A stretch of DNA of 64,000 nucleotides from positions 1 to 64,000 of the forward strand of contig JAUMYW010000001.1 in NCBI GenBank assembly GCA_030528455.1, given 5' to 3'. Below are positions 1 through 8,912 of the stretch, piece by piece. This DNA is from Neisseria sp. (lineage in GTDB: Bacteria; Pseudomonadota; Gammaproteobacteria; Burkholderiales; Neisseriaceae). Below the pieces are notes generated by a model. The model had not been told where the DNA came from. It did no database searches and saw nothing but the letters and a program-made list of their open reading frames with translations. Positions within the stretch are counted from its first letter, which is position 1. Each line of letters starts with the position of its first letter. The position numbers and the translations under genes are program-made.

Positions 1-740
1 CGCAAGGCATTCCGGGCGCGCAAGGTCCGAAAGGAGATAAAGGCGACACCGGTCCGCAGGGTCCTAAGGGCGATAAAGGCGACGGCAAGTTGGTGGAAAT
101 CGCCAAAGGCACGAATATCGCTGCTATCGAACGGCATGAGGGCGACACCCTGCTGACCTTTACAGTCAATGCAAACGGTGCGGAAGTCAGCGGTTCGGGC
201 AATGTGAAGGTTACGCCGTCGGCCAAAGAAGGCAATGTAACCGAGTATGCCGTAAGCCTTGTCGAGAAACCCGAATTCAAAGGGATAACGCTGGCAGAAA
301 ACGGCAGCCGGATTGATTTGGCTGTCGGCGACAATGCCCTGATACTGAACGGTGCAGACAACAATGCGGTAAGCATCCGAAATGTTGCAGACGGCAGGAT
401 TGCCGCCGACAGCAAAGAAGCGGTCAACGGCAGCCAGCTTTATGAGGCTATCGGCACGGCAAATGCCAAGTTCGGCGATGTGTACAACAAAATCGGTACG
501 ATGGATAAGGATTTGCAGGCCGGTATTGCAGGGGCGACAGCGATGGCTTTCCTGCAGCGTCCGAACGAAGCGGGTAAGAGCATGATGTCGGTGGCAACTG
601 CCGGCTACCGCAATCAGACCGCCGTGGCTGTCGGCATTGCACATAATTCCGACAACAACAAGTATTCCGTCAAATTCGGCGTGGGTGTGAATTCGCGCCG
701 CCATGTGAACTGGGGCGGCAGCTTGGGTTACCAGTGGTGA
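1..740 (+). CDS. Trimeric autotransporter adhesin, C-terminal part (5' truncated)
   Basis: The reading frame is open from the left edge and ends at the TGA at 738-740. The first 29 codons or so are collagen-like Gly-X-Y triplets (GPKGDKGD type). A stalk follows, then a YadA-type neck (VSIRNVADGRI, AVNGSQLY) and a membrane anchor of about 70 residues with a TAMAFLQRP segment and amphipathic strands, ending in YQW. An aromatic last residue is typical of Bam-inserted outer-membrane proteins. The family forms homotrimers whose C-terminal 12-strand barrel exports and anchors the stalk and head, usually for adhesion. The head lies outside the window, so the ligand is unknown. A strong terminator follows directly. 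Confidence 0.9.
   Translation, partial: QGIPGAQGPKGDKGDTGPQGPKGDKGDGKLVEIAKGTNIAAIERHEGDTLLTFTVNANGAEVSGSGNVKVTPSAKEGNVTEYAVSLVEKPEFKGITLAENGSRIDLAVGDNALILNGADNNAVSIRNVADGRIAADSKEAVNGSQLYEAIGTANAKFGDVYNKIGTMDKDLQAGIAGATAMAFLQRPNEAGKSMMSVATAGYRNQTAVAVGIAHNSDNNKYSVKFGVGVNSRRHVNWGGSLGYQW
3..89 (+). repeat. Collagen-like Gly-X-Y coding repeat
   Basis: In the adhesin frame this stretch encodes consecutive Gly-X-Y triplets, with the GPKGDKGD block present twice. It continues past the left edge, so the total repeat number is unknown. Such repeats often vary in length between strains. Confidence 0.85.
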
Positions 741-780
741 TTTTGATAAAGATGCGGCAGCCTTTTTGAGCAGTCGTGCG

Positions 781-815
781 AAAAATACCGTCCGAATGTT
801 TCGGGCGGTATTTTT
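781..815 (+). terminator. Rho-independent terminator of the adhesin gene
   Basis: A 16-bp stem (781-796 with 800-815, one G-U pair) has a 3-nt loop. The 3' arm ends in five T with CCC following. It sits 40 nt after the adhesin stop. It also argues against extending hflX upstream to 766, because that start would lie within the preceding transcript's end. Confidence 0.9.
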
Positions 816-838
816 CCCTTATACGGTTCGGGCAAAGA

Positions 839-867
839 TGGCAGATAGGGAGACTCTGGGCTACAAT
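839..867 (+). promoter_or_regulatory. Candidate hflX promoter
   Basis: A TACAAT -10 box is at 862-867, with only a poor -35 (TGGCAG, 839-844, 17-bp spacer). It lies between the upstream terminator and the TTG start at 943. A GCCGTCTGCA DUS at 890-899 falls in the leader. Confidence 0.35.
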
Positions 868-942
868 CCCCGGCTGTCTGTATGCAGAAGCCGTCTGCAG
901 TCCCGATATTTAAGACGGTGCAGAAAGAAAAAAGGACGGATT

Positions 943-2097
943 TTGTCAAAATTCAAAGTAGATAAAAGTTTGGAAAAAGCCGAACGCGTGATGCTGGCGG
1001 GCGTGATGCTGGCAGATGCGTTTTCCGGAACGAACGAAAGCCGCGAACGGGCGTTTTCCGCAGCAATGGCCGAAGCGGGCGAACTGGTACGGGCGGCAGG
1101 CGGGGAATTGGCGGCGGTGGAAACCGCCAGGCGCGACAGGGCGCATCCGGCTCTGTTTGTCGGCACGGGCAAGGCGGAGGAGCTGGCCGCAACCGTACGG
1201 CGGGAAAATATCGGACTGGCTGTTTTCAACCACGAACTGACGCCCACTCAGGAGCGGAATCTGGAAAAAGTGCTGCAATGCCGCGTGTTGGACAGAGTGG
1301 GGCTGATTCTGGCGATTTTCGCGCAGAGGGCGCGCAGTCAGGAAGGCCGTCTGCAGGTAGAACTGGCGCAGCTGACGCATTTGAGCAGCCGTCTGGTACG
1401 CGGCTACGGACATCTGCAGAGCCAAAAGGGCGGCATCGGCCTGAAAGGGCCGGGCGAAACGCAGTTGGAAACAGACCGCCGTCTGATACAGGTGAAAATC
1501 ACGGCTCTGAAACGCCGTCTCAAAGCAATGGAAACGCAACGCGCCACGCGCCGCAAAGCCCGTTCTTCGGGGCACTTGAAAACATTTGCGCTGGTCGGTT
1601 ATACCAACAGCGGAAAATCCAGCCTGTTCAACCGTCTGACCAAGGCCGACGTGTTGGCCGAAGATCTGCTTTTCGCCACGCTGGATACGACGGCGCGGAG
1701 GCTCTATCTGTCGCCGGAATGCTCGGTGATTCTGAGCGATACGGTCGGTTTCGTGCGCGATTTGCCGCATGGTTTGGTGGCTGCCTTTTCAGCCACTTTG
1801 GAAGAAACTGCCTCGGCAGACCTGCTGCTGCATCTTGTCGATGTCTCGAATCCGGAATACGAACGGCAGATAGACGATGTGAACCGGGTGCTGGCAGAAA
1901 TCGGCGCAGACAAAATCCCGCAACTGCTGCTGTACAACAAAACCGATCTGCTGCCGGAAAACGAGCGGTGCAACGGCATTTTGCGCGATGCGGCAGGCAG
2001 GGCGGCGGCGGTTCGGCTGTCGGTTGCAGACGGCGGCGGATTGGCGGATTTGCGTCGGGCATTAATCGAATTCGCGTTGGAACAAGAAAGAAAATAA
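943..2097 (+). CDS. hflX: GTPase HflX
   Basis: HflX is a ribosome-associated GTPase that splits stalled or heat-damaged 70S ribosomes. The protein has an N-terminal HflX domain (about residues 20-200, with the GPGETQLETDRR linker) and a GTPase domain with G1 GYTNSGKS near residue 218, G3 DTVGF and G4 NKTD. I chose the TTG at 943 because AAAGGACGG precedes it at proper spacing; the longer frame from 766 runs into the adhesin terminator. That gives 384 residues, slightly short of E. coli HflX, which has a longer C-terminus. The stop is 1 nt before the next gene, so the two are probably cotranscribed. It is not next to hfq here; hfq lies about 54 kb away. Confidence 0.9.
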   Translation: MSKFKVDKSLEKAERVMLAGVMLADAFSGTNESRERAFSAAMAEAGELVRAAGGELAAVETARRDRAHPALFVGTGKAEELAATVRRENIGLAVFNHELTPTQERNLEKVLQCRVLDRVGLILAIFAQRARSQEGRLQVELAQLTHLSSRLVRGYGHLQSQKGGIGLKGPGETQLETDRRLIQVKITALKRRLKAMETQRATRRKARSSGHLKTFALVGYTNSGKSSLFNRLTKADVLAEDLLFATLDTTARRLYLSPECSVILSDTVGFVRDLPHGLVAAFSATLEETASADLLLHLVDVSNPEYERQIDDVNRVLAEIGADKIPQLLLYNKTDLLPENERCNGILRDAAGRAAAVRLSVADGGGLADLRRALIEFALEQERK

Positions 2098-2098
2098 G

Positions 2099-3040
2099 AT
2101 GAAACATATATTGAAAACAATATTCTGCCTGCTGGCCGTTTGTTGCGTGCAGGCTTGGGCAGCCGGTGCCGGTCATGCCGAAGCCCTGCTGTGGAGCATC
2201 AGCAAAAACGGCGAACCTGCGGGTTATTTGGCCGGTACGCTGCATGCAGGCAAGGACGAACGGCTGCCGGAGGGCTTGCAGACGGCTGTCGGCGATAGTC
2301 GGACATTGGTGGTGGAAACTTTATCGGTTGATCCGGAGTATTACCAGCAACGTCCTGAAAAAATGCCGGAATTTCTCGCTGCCATTGTTGCGGAGAAGAG
2401 TTTGGCGGAAGGTTTGGGACGGGAGAAAGCAGAGCGTCTGCACCAGCTGTTGGCAGAAAGTCCGCTTACTGCGGCAATGGCGCCGCTTTTCGCTCCCGAC
2501 AACCGCATCGGACTTTGGTTTGCCGCGCTGATGACCGGCTATACGGGGCTGCCGCAGGATTATCTCGGCGCATACGGCGCGGACGGTTTGCTGTTGAAAC
2601 GGGCGAAACGTGCCGGCAAAGCGGTATACGGTTTGGAAGACGATGTGCAGACAATGCGCCTGTTGTCGGCTCTGCCGGATTCTGCCGCCGTTGCGATGAT
2701 TGATTTTGCCTTGGAACACCGTGAAAAAATATCGGCAAACGGCAAGAAAATGGTTGAAGCCTACGGACGCGGCGATGCGGCAGCCTTATGGCAGATTTAT
2801 CTCGACGGCTGGCAGGATGATCTATTGATGCCGCCAAGCGAGCGTGCTGCTGTCAGACATTTTATCGACAGGATTTTACTGGCGCAGCGCAACCGCAACT
2901 GGTTGCCCGAAATCAACCGCCGTCTGGCAGAAGGCAGGCCGCTGATTGCGGTCGGCGCACTGCATTTGCTCGGGTCGGACGGTTTGGTGCGGCTTTTGCG
3001 CGAACAGGGTTGGACGCTTGAACCTGTGAAATGGCAGTAA
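2099..3040 (+). CDS. TraB/GumN family protein, exported
   Basis: This 313-residue protein has a signal peptide (MKHILKTIFCLLAVCC... cut near AWA-AG). Two hallmarks of the TraB/GumN family are visible: a GYLAGTLH motif near residue 42 and IAVGALHLLGSDG near the C-terminus. The family resembles Tiki-type metalloproteases; its bacterial role is mostly unknown. The ATG begins 1 nt after the hflX stop, suggesting translational coupling. An inverted DUS pair follows. Substrate and function cannot be inferred. Confidence 0.75.
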   Translation: MKHILKTIFCLLAVCCVQAWAAGAGHAEALLWSISKNGEPAGYLAGTLHAGKDERLPEGLQTAVGDSRTLVVETLSVDPEYYQQRPEKMPEFLAAIVAEKSLAEGLGREKAERLHQLLAESPLTAAMAPLFAPDNRIGLWFAALMTGYTGLPQDYLGAYGADGLLLKRAKRAGKAVYGLEDDVQTMRLLSALPDSAAVAMIDFALEHREKISANGKKMVEAYGRGDAAALWQIYLDGWQDDLLMPPSERAAVRHFIDRILLAQRNRNWLPEINRRLAEGRPLIAVGALHLLGSDGLVRLLREQGWTLEPVKWQ

Positions 3041-3060
3041 ATAATTGTTGATACCGGCAC

Positions 3061-3089
3061 GCCGTCTGCATCGGAAAGGTGCAGACGGC
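3061..3089 (+). terminator. Inverted DUS pair, probable terminator
   Basis: GCCGTCTGCA (3061-3070) and its inverted copy (3080-3089) form a 10-bp stem with a 9-nt loop, 20 nt after the TraB-like stop. The T-rich tail (atatttgt) is weak. The rest of the gap to 3247 shows no convincing gene. Confidence 0.6.
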
Positions 3090-3247
3090 ATATTTGTATC
3101 CGATGGCCTGAAACGGCGAGGCAAAGGCATTCAGTATCCGTCTTTACCGCATTCTCATGCGTTATGCGTTTTCTGGTTTTATCTGTTTCGGAAAACGTGG
3201 CTGGCGTTGCCGTCCAATGATGGGCGTAACGGTTCGGCGGACAGGGT

Positions 3248-4783
3248 TTACAGCAGGGGCTCTATCGGCAGCAGGGACAAAATCTTCACGCCCAAACGTT
3301 TCCAGAAACCGGCCTGCGGTTCTTGGTGCAGAACGGTTTCTTCGGGCGGCGGTGCGTGCCACTGCAGACGGCTCCGGCGGTTCAAAACCACGCGGTAGGC
3401 GTGCTGCGGTGTGGTTTCGGCAAGACTGCGCTGCACCGAAGCCGCCAGACCTTCGTGCTCGATTAAAATGCCGCTTTCGGTATTGAGGCGGGCGGAGCGC
3501 GGGTCGAAATTGAACGAACCGACATACATTTTTCTGCCGTCTGCAACAATGGTTTTGGCATGCAGGCTGCTGACACTGCTGCCGGTCAGACCTCGGTCGC
3601 GGTTTTTGGGCGGAGCGTAGTCCGCTTTCAATTCATAAAGACCGATGCCGTTTTGCAGCAGTTTTTTGCGGTATCGCGCATAGCCGGAATGGACGGCGGC
3701 CACATCGGTTGCGTGCAGTGAATTGGTCAGAACGCTGACAGCTACGCCGTTTTGCCGCAAATCCGAAAGAGCTGCCACACCGTCGTCGGACGGTACGAAA
3801 TAGGGCGATACGATGAATATTTCTTTTTCCGGAGTGCCGATAACCTCATGCAGCTTTTCCGCCACGCTTTGCTTTTCCCTGCCGCGTGCCAGACCTTTTG
3901 CCGGGTCGTCGCTGATAAGCCCTGCACGGACGGCAGTCCATTGCAGACGGCCCTGCTGCAGGTCTTTGAACAGCGGGGAGGAAATCAGCAGATGGCGATA
4001 CTGCTGCCAGAGGGGACGGTCGCCGTGTTCGGTACGGGCAAGTGCTGCCGCACCGGGAACCGGGTCGGCGGTTTGGGCGATGTCTGCAAAAGCATAGCTG
4101 GACGCACTGTGCCAATAGCGCTCGAAATCTTCCGCAATATCGCGGCTGATGCTGCCTGCGGCCAGAATGTCCAAATCGGCAAAATCGGCTTCCGTTCCGG
4201 TTCGGAAATATTCGTCTCCGATGTTGCGGCCGCCGAGTACGGCAATGCTGCCGTCTGCCAGCAGCATTTTGTTGTGCATGCGGCGGTTCAGGCGGGGAAA
4301 GTCGTAAAGATAGCCGACTGCGCGGATTTTTCGGTAAAGAAAGGGATTAAACAGACGGATGTCGAGATTGGGTTCGGCATCGAGGGCGGCAAGCAGGTCG
4401 TCCATGCCGCCGGTGTTGTTGTCATCCAGCAGCAGGCGGACGCGTACGCCGCGGCGGGCAGCCTGTTGGAGCATGCTAAGCAGCAGCCTGCCGGACAGGT
4501 CGTCTTTCCAGATGTAATACGCCAAATCCAACGATTGTTCGGCCTGCCCGATTAGGACGGCTCGGGCAATCAGCGCATCGTGCGGATCGGCGAGCAGTCG
4601 GACGGCGGATTGTGCCGTCTGCAGCTGCGGAAGTTGCCAGGCTTTCCGGAGGCGGCTGTTTTCGGGCGGCGGAGGAGCGGGAAGGCTGCTGCGTGCCGGC
4701 AAATCGGGCAGTGTTCGGCAGGCTGCCAGCGCGAGCAGGCACAGGAGCAGTATGCGGCGGACGGCGGTACTTGCAGACGGCAT
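3248..4783 (-). CDS. Phospholipase D / cardiolipin synthase-like lipoprotein
   Basis: The 511-residue protein starts with a signal peptide ending in the lipobox LALAAC, so it is predicted to be a lipid-anchored envelope protein. Two HKD motifs are present: HNKMLLADGSIAVLGGRN (about residues 170-187) and HAKTIVADGRKMYVGSFN (about 392-409), the paired catalytic halves of the PLD superfamily. The layout resembles ClsC/YmdC-type cardiolipin synthases and the gonococcal secreted PLD-like protein; which activity it has is not decided by sequence. Its ATG shares one base with the uup stop (TGATG at 4785-4781), so translation is coupled to uup. Confidence 0.85.
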   Translation of the reverse strand: MPSASTAVRRILLLCLLALAACRTLPDLPARSSLPAPPPPENSRLRKAWQLPQLQTAQSAVRLLADPHDALIARAVLIGQAEQSLDLAYYIWKDDLSGRLLLSMLQQAARRGVRVRLLLDDNNTGGMDDLLAALDAEPNLDIRLFNPFLYRKIRAVGYLYDFPRLNRRMHNKMLLADGSIAVLGGRNIGDEYFRTGTEADFADLDILAAGSISRDIAEDFERYWHSASSYAFADIAQTADPVPGAAALARTEHGDRPLWQQYRHLLISSPLFKDLQQGRLQWTAVRAGLISDDPAKGLARGREKQSVAEKLHEVIGTPEKEIFIVSPYFVPSDDGVAALSDLRQNGVAVSVLTNSLHATDVAAVHSGYARYRKKLLQNGIGLYELKADYAPPKNRDRGLTGSSVSSLHAKTIVADGRKMYVGSFNFDPRSARLNTESGILIEHEGLAASVQRSLAETTPQHAYRVVLNRRSRLQWHAPPPEETVLHQEPQAGFWKRLGVKILSLLPIEPLL

Positions 4784-6693
4784 CAGATTTGCCCGTTTTG
4801 TTTGTTTTCCAAAACTTCCCAGCGTTCCAGTTTTTCCAGCAGCAGCATTTCGATTTCTTCGGCACGGCTTTGCAGCGCGCCGGCTTTTTCGTAATCCTTG
4901 AAAATTTCCGGGTCGGAAAGACTGCTGTTGATGTTGTTCTGCTCGGTTTCCAGGGCGGCGATTTCTTCGGGAAGGGCATCGAGTTCGCGCTGTTCTTTGT
5001 AGGAGAGTTTGACCGTACGGTTGGCTTTCGGCTTGTTTTTTTCAGACGGCATTCCGGCAGCGGTTTTCGGTGCGGCGGCTGCCTGCATGGCAGCTTCGCG
5101 CTTTTTCGCGTCCAAATAGTCTTCGTAGCCGCCGATGTATTCTTTCAGACGGCCTTCCCCTTCAAACACAATGCTTTGCGTAATGACGTTGTCGAGAAAC
5201 ATCCGGTCGTGGCTGACCAAGAACACCGTGCCTGGATAATCGCGCAGTAATTCTTCGAGCAGCTCTTGGGTATCGATGTCGAGATCGTTAGTCGGTTCGT
5301 CCAACACGAGAATATTGGCGGGACGGGTAAACAGCTTGGCCAGCAGCAGGCGGTTGCGTTCGCCGCCCGAAAGAGACGATACGGGGCTTTGCGCGCGGGC
5401 GGGGTGGAACAGGAAGTCTTCCAGATAGCTCATCACATGTTTTTTCTTGCCGCCGACTTCCACATAATCGTTGCCTTGCCCGAGCGTATAAAACACGGTG
5501 TCGTTTTCGTTTAGCGCACTGCGGAACTGGTCGAAATAGGCGACTTCCTGTTTGCTGCCGATGCGGATACGGCCGTAGGTCGGCTGCAATTGTCCCAAAA
5601 TCAGTTTTAAAAATGTGGTTTTGCCGATACCGTTCGGCCCGATGAGGCCGATTTTGTCGCCGCGTTGGATAACGGCGGAAAACTGTTCTATGATGGTCCG
5701 GTCATCGTAGGCAAAGGAGGCGTGTTCCAGTTCGGCAATGATTTTGCCGCTTTTTTCACCCGCATCGAGCTTGAAATTAACCTGTCCCTGCCGTTCGCGG
5801 CGGGCGGCGCGCTGGCGGCGCAGTTCTTCCAAACGGCGCACGCGGCCTTCGTTGCGGGTGCGGCGCGCTTCGATGCCTTTGCGTATCCATGCTTCTTCTT
5901 GGGCGTGGAATTTGTCGAACAGGCGGTTGTGTTCGGCTTCTACGGCCAATTCTTCGGCTTTTTTCTCGCTGTATTTGGAAAAGCTGCCCGGATAGGAACG
6001 CAGCGTGCCGCGGTCGAGTTCGACGATGCGGTTGGCGATATTGTCGAGAAAACGGCGGTCGTGCGTGATGACGACGATGCTGCCGGAAAATTGCTGCAAG
6101 AGGTTTTCCAGCCACAAAATCGCATTGATGTCCAAATGGTTGGTCGGCTCGTCCAACAGCAGCACGTCGGGTTTCTGCACCCATGCCTGTGCCAAAGCCA
6201 AGCGTTTTTTCTGGCCGCCGGAGAGGTTGGCGACGGTTTCGTTTTCCGGCAGGCCGAGTTCTCCGATGGTTTGCCTGATGGCTGCATCGAACTGCCAGCC
6301 GTTTTGTGCTTCCAATTCGGTCTGCAAATCATGCAGTTCTTTGAGCAGTTCTGCATTTTCGCCGTTTTCCAAGGTGAGGCTGACATGATGGTAGCGGCGC
6401 AGCGTATCGCGCAGGCTGCCGAGGCCGTCTGCAACAATGTCGAATACCGAAGTTTGCGGTTCGAAAAACGATTCTTGCGGCACATAAACGGTTTTCAGGC
6501 CGTTTTGCAGAATGATTTGGCCGTCGTCGGCTTTCTGTACGCCGGCGAGGATTTTGAGAAACGAGGATTTTCCCGCACCGTTACGCCCGATCAGGCCGAC
6601 TTTTTCGCCGGCACCGAGTTGGAAGGAAACATTGTCGAGCAGCGGCAGATGGCCGACGGCAAAGGAGCAGTGTTCAACGGCAAGAATGGTCAT
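4783..6693 (-). CDS. uup: ABC-F family ATPase Uup
   Basis: Uup is a soluble ABC-F protein acting on ribosomes and linked to precise transposon excision. The 636-residue protein has two ATPase domains: Walker A GRNGAGKS with LSGGQKKR and LLLDEPTNHLD, then GPNGIGKT with LSGGERNR and LVLDEPTNDLD. The linker carries the Uup-type IRKGIEARRTRNEGRV segment, and a charged coiled-coil C-terminal domain (about 555-636) completes the family pattern. There are no membrane segments. The stop overlaps the start of the PLD lipoprotein gene by one base. Confidence 0.9.
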   Translation of the reverse strand: MTILAVEHCSFAVGHLPLLDNVSFQLGAGEKVGLIGRNGAGKSSFLKILAGVQKADDGQIILQNGLKTVYVPQESFFEPQTSVFDIVADGLGSLRDTLRRYHHVSLTLENGENAELLKELHDLQTELEAQNGWQFDAAIRQTIGELGLPENETVANLSGGQKKRLALAQAWVQKPDVLLLDEPTNHLDINAILWLENLLQQFSGSIVVITHDRRFLDNIANRIVELDRGTLRSYPGSFSKYSEKKAEELAVEAEHNRLFDKFHAQEEAWIRKGIEARRTRNEGRVRRLEELRRQRAARRERQGQVNFKLDAGEKSGKIIAELEHASFAYDDRTIIEQFSAVIQRGDKIGLIGPNGIGKTTFLKLILGQLQPTYGRIRIGSKQEVAYFDQFRSALNENDTVFYTLGQGNDYVEVGGKKKHVMSYLEDFLFHPARAQSPVSSLSGGERNRLLLAKLFTRPANILVLDEPTNDLDIDTQELLEELLRDYPGTVFLVSHDRMFLDNVITQSIVFEGEGRLKEYIGGYEDYLDAKKREAAMQAAAAPKTAAGMPSEKNKPKANRTVKLSYKEQRELDALPEEIAALETEQNNINSSLSDPEIFKDYEKAGALQSRAEEIEMLLLEKLERWEVLENKQNGQI

Positions 6694-6783
6694 GATGCAG
6701 TTAACGGAAAGTCAAAAAAGGATAATATTTTAGCATTTTGCGTTGGCGGAAACACGGATTGTTTGAATTGAAGTTGTCCGTAT

Positions 6784-6957
6784 TTATCTTGGCAGCAGGC
6801 GCAGCAGTAAAAACAGGAGCATACAGGCAGATACCGTCCAAGCTGCCGCAACAATAATACGGTGAACTGTTTTGCGCTGTACCGGATTGAGCAGTTTGGG
6901 CAGCAGCAGAAGCAGTAAAACGGCAAACAGTAAAACAGAAAATAAGCGTTCGATCAT
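6784..6957 (-). CDS. Small membrane protein, 57 residues
   Basis: Starting at MIERLF, the frame encodes two hydrophobic helices (about residues 5-22 and 36-54) joined by a short basic loop ([10 protein letters not shown]). A longer in-frame start at 7023 would run through the metX promoter and a DUS pair, so it is rejected. The gene is divergent from metX and ends 90 nt upstream of uup, so it may be cotranscribed with uup. No family is recognised. The clean two-helix pattern is the main support; it could be non-coding. Confidence 0.5.
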   Translation of the reverse strand: MIERLFSVLLFAVLLLLLLPKLLNPVQRKTVHRIIVAAAWTVSACMLLFLLLRLLPR

Positions 6958-6973
6958 ATATCGTGCGTGGCAG

Positions 6974-7011
6974 AAGCCGTCTGCAGTGGGAGGGCAGGAT
7001 GCAGACGGCTT
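6974..7011. repeat. Inverted DUS pair in divergent promoter region
   Basis: AAGCCGTCTGCA (6974-6985) and its inverted copy (7000-7011) form a 12-bp stem around a 14-nt loop. The pair lies between the small membrane gene and metX, directly before the metX -35 region. It cannot end a coding transcript in either direction, unlike most DUS pairs here. Confidence 0.8.
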
Positions 7012-7013
7012 CC

Positions 7014-7044
7014 TTGTGTACAAAGCGGGGCAAACAGCTATAAT
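7014..7044 (+). promoter_or_regulatory. metX promoter
   Basis: A perfect TATAAT lies at 7039-7044, with TTGTGT at 7014-7019 (19-bp spacer). Transcription would start near 7051. That makes the ATG at 7078 more plausible than the in-frame ATG at 7057, which would have almost no leader. Confidence 0.6.
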
Positions 7045-7077
7045 AAGCCGTTTTTAATGTTTTCCGCCATAATTTCT

Positions 7078-8217
7078 ATGATACGAGCCGACAGCGTCGG
7101 GCTGGTCAGTCCGCAGAAAATCCCCTTTGAAACCGTTATCAAGTTAAGAAACGGGCAGGAACTGCCGCGTTTCGACCTGATGGTGGAAACCTACGGCACA
7201 CTCAATGCCGATAAAAGCAACGGCGTGCTGATCTGTCATGCTTTGTCGGGCAACCACCATGTTGCCGGCTATCACAGCGAAACCGACAAGTATCCGGGCT
7301 GGTGGGACAATATGGTCGGGCCGGGCAAGCCGATTGATACGAACCGTTTTTTTGTGGTCGGCCTGAACAATTTGGGCGGCTGCCACGGCAGTACCGGTCC
7401 TTTGAGCACCAATCCGCAAACCGGCGAAGAATACGGCGCGGATTTTCCGGTGGTAACCGTGAAAGACTGGGTGCTGACGCAAACCATGCTGGCCGATTAT
7501 TTCGGTATCCGCACTTGGGCAGCGGTGGTCGGCGGCAGTTTGGGCGGAATGCAGGCTTTGCAGTGGGCAATCGATTATCCGGAGCGCGTGAAACATGCTT
7601 TGGTAATTGCGTCTGCCACCCGTTTGTCGGCGCAGAATATTGCGTTTAACGATGTTGCCCGCCAAGCGATTATCACCGATCCCGATTTTCACGGTGGCCA
7701 TTACCGCCGTCATCATGCCATTCCCCGGCGCGGGCTGAGGATTGCCCGCATGATGGGGCACATTACCTATCTGGCCGAAGAAGGTTTGGGTAAAAAATTC
7801 GGCCGTAAAATGAGAAGCAACGGTTATCAGTACAGCTACGATGTCGAGTTTGAAGTGGAATCTTACCTCCAACATCAGGGCGACAAGTTTGCCGAAGTGT
7901 TTGACGGCAATACTTATCTGCGTATGACCAAGGCTTTGGACTATTTCGCGCCGGCGGAGGATTTCGGCAACAATCTGATTGCGGCTTTGAAACAGGCGCA
8001 GGCCAAGTTTTTCGTGGCCAGCTTTACCACCGACTGGCGTTTCGCGCCCGAGCGTTCGCGGGCTTTGGTGAAGCATTTGGTGAAAGCGGGTAAAAACGTT
8101 CAGTATATCGAAGTGGAATCCAATCACGGCCACGATGCTTTTTTGATGGAAGACGAGCCGTATATCAAAGCTGTCCGTGCTTATATGAATAATGTTTACA
8201 AGGAGTTGCAGCCATGA
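7078..8217 (+). CDS. metX: Homoserine O-acyltransferase MetX
   Basis: MetX activates homoserine by O-acylation (acetyl or succinyl) for methionine synthesis. The 379-residue alpha/beta hydrolase has the nucleophile elbow VGGSLGGMQ, an [10 protein letters not shown] oxyanion segment and the C-terminal [12 protein letters not shown] containing the catalytic Asp/His pair. The start at 7078 ([14 protein letters not shown]) matches the usual N-terminus of neisserial MetX, as I remember it. No strong Shine-Dalgarno is visible. The stop overlaps the metW start (ATGA), the standard metX-metW arrangement. Whether the acyl donor is acetyl- or succinyl-CoA cannot be told from family membership. Confidence 0.93.
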   Translation: MIRADSVGLVSPQKIPFETVIKLRNGQELPRFDLMVETYGTLNADKSNGVLICHALSGNHHVAGYHSETDKYPGWWDNMVGPGKPIDTNRFFVVGLNNLGGCHGSTGPLSTNPQTGEEYGADFPVVTVKDWVLTQTMLADYFGIRTWAAVVGGSLGGMQALQWAIDYPERVKHALVIASATRLSAQNIAFNDVARQAIITDPDFHGGHYRRHHAIPRRGLRIARMMGHITYLAEEGLGKKFGRKMRSNGYQYSYDVEFEVESYLQHQGDKFAEVFDGNTYLRMTKALDYFAPAEDFGNNLIAALKQAQAKFFVASFTTDWRFAPERSRALVKHLVKAGKNVQYIEVESNHGHDAFLMEDEPYIKAVRAYMNNVYKELQP

Positions 8218-8795
8218 CTTTGCGCGATGATTTGCAACTGATTTACGACTGGATTCCCGAAGGCAGCCGCGTGCTGGATTTGGGGTGCGGCAAGGGAGAG
8301 TTGTTGTCGGCTTTGGTCGGATACAAAGGGTGCAGCGGCTACGGCGTGGAAATCGATACGGCAGGCGTGTTGGCATCCATCGAGCGCGGCGTGAATGTGA
8401 TTCAGGCGGACTTGGAGCAGGGGCTGCTGGATTTCGACGACAACAGTTTCGATATTCTGGTGCTGAGCCAAACCATCCAATCCATGCAGAATACGGAAAA
8501 CATTCTGCGCGATCTGACCCGCGTGGCGAAGCAGGCGATTGTTTCCTTTCCGAATTTCGGTTATTGGCGCAACCGCCTGCAAATCGCTCTGGCCGGACAT
8601 ATGCCTGTCAGCGAACGGATGCCTTACCAATGGTACAACACGCCGAATATCCATTTGTGTACTTTGCAGGATTTCGAGCTGCTGTGTGCGAAGAACCATA
8701 TCCGGATTTTGGAGCGCGCGGTGATGACCGGCGGCAAGCGGGTGGAAACGCTGCCCAATCTGCTCGGCAGTCTGGCGTTTTACCGCGTCGGTTGA
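8214..8795 (+). CDS. metW: Methionine biosynthesis protein MetW
   Basis: MetW is a 193-residue methyltransferase-fold partner of MetX that enhances homoserine acylation in organisms with metXW operons. The Rossmann motif [12 protein letters not shown] is near residue 20, followed by the acidic DLEQGL stretch and NFGYWRNR. The gene overlaps metX by 4 nt (ATGA), and an inverted DUS terminator follows. Confidence 0.92.
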   Translation: MTLRDDLQLIYDWIPEGSRVLDLGCGKGELLSALVGYKGCSGYGVEIDTAGVLASIERGVNVIQADLEQGLLDFDDNSFDILVLSQTIQSMQNTENILRDLTRVAKQAIVSFPNFGYWRNRLQIALAGHMPVSERMPYQWYNTPNIHLCTLQDFELLCAKNHIRILERAVMTGGKRVETLPNLLGSLAFYRVG

Positions 8796-8806
8796 GCTGT
8801 TTTGAG

Positions 8807-8875
8807 GCCGTCTGAAAACGGAATGTCTGCACCGTGCCGGTTGCGGGAAACGTCTGTTTTTCAGACGGCATTTTT
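8807..8875 (+). terminator. metXW terminator made of GAA-type DUS
   Basis: GCCGTCTGAAAA (8807-8818) pairs with its inverted copy (8858-8869), followed by ATTTTTA. The stem is 12 bp with a long loop. This pair uses the minority GAA ending. Confidence 0.75.
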
Positions 8876-8912
8876 ATCGGGTTGCCCGAAGCGGCGGCCG
8901 ACAGGAAAGAAT

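Noticed and set aside
766..942. Upstream extension of hflX to an ATG at 766
   Set aside because: It would start inside the adhesin terminator; the TTG at 943 has a good ribosome-binding site and matches the family start.
5665..6771. 368-codon plus-strand frame over uup
   Set aside because: It is antisense to uup, Phe/Gln/Ala-rich and without any family pattern; a composition artefact.
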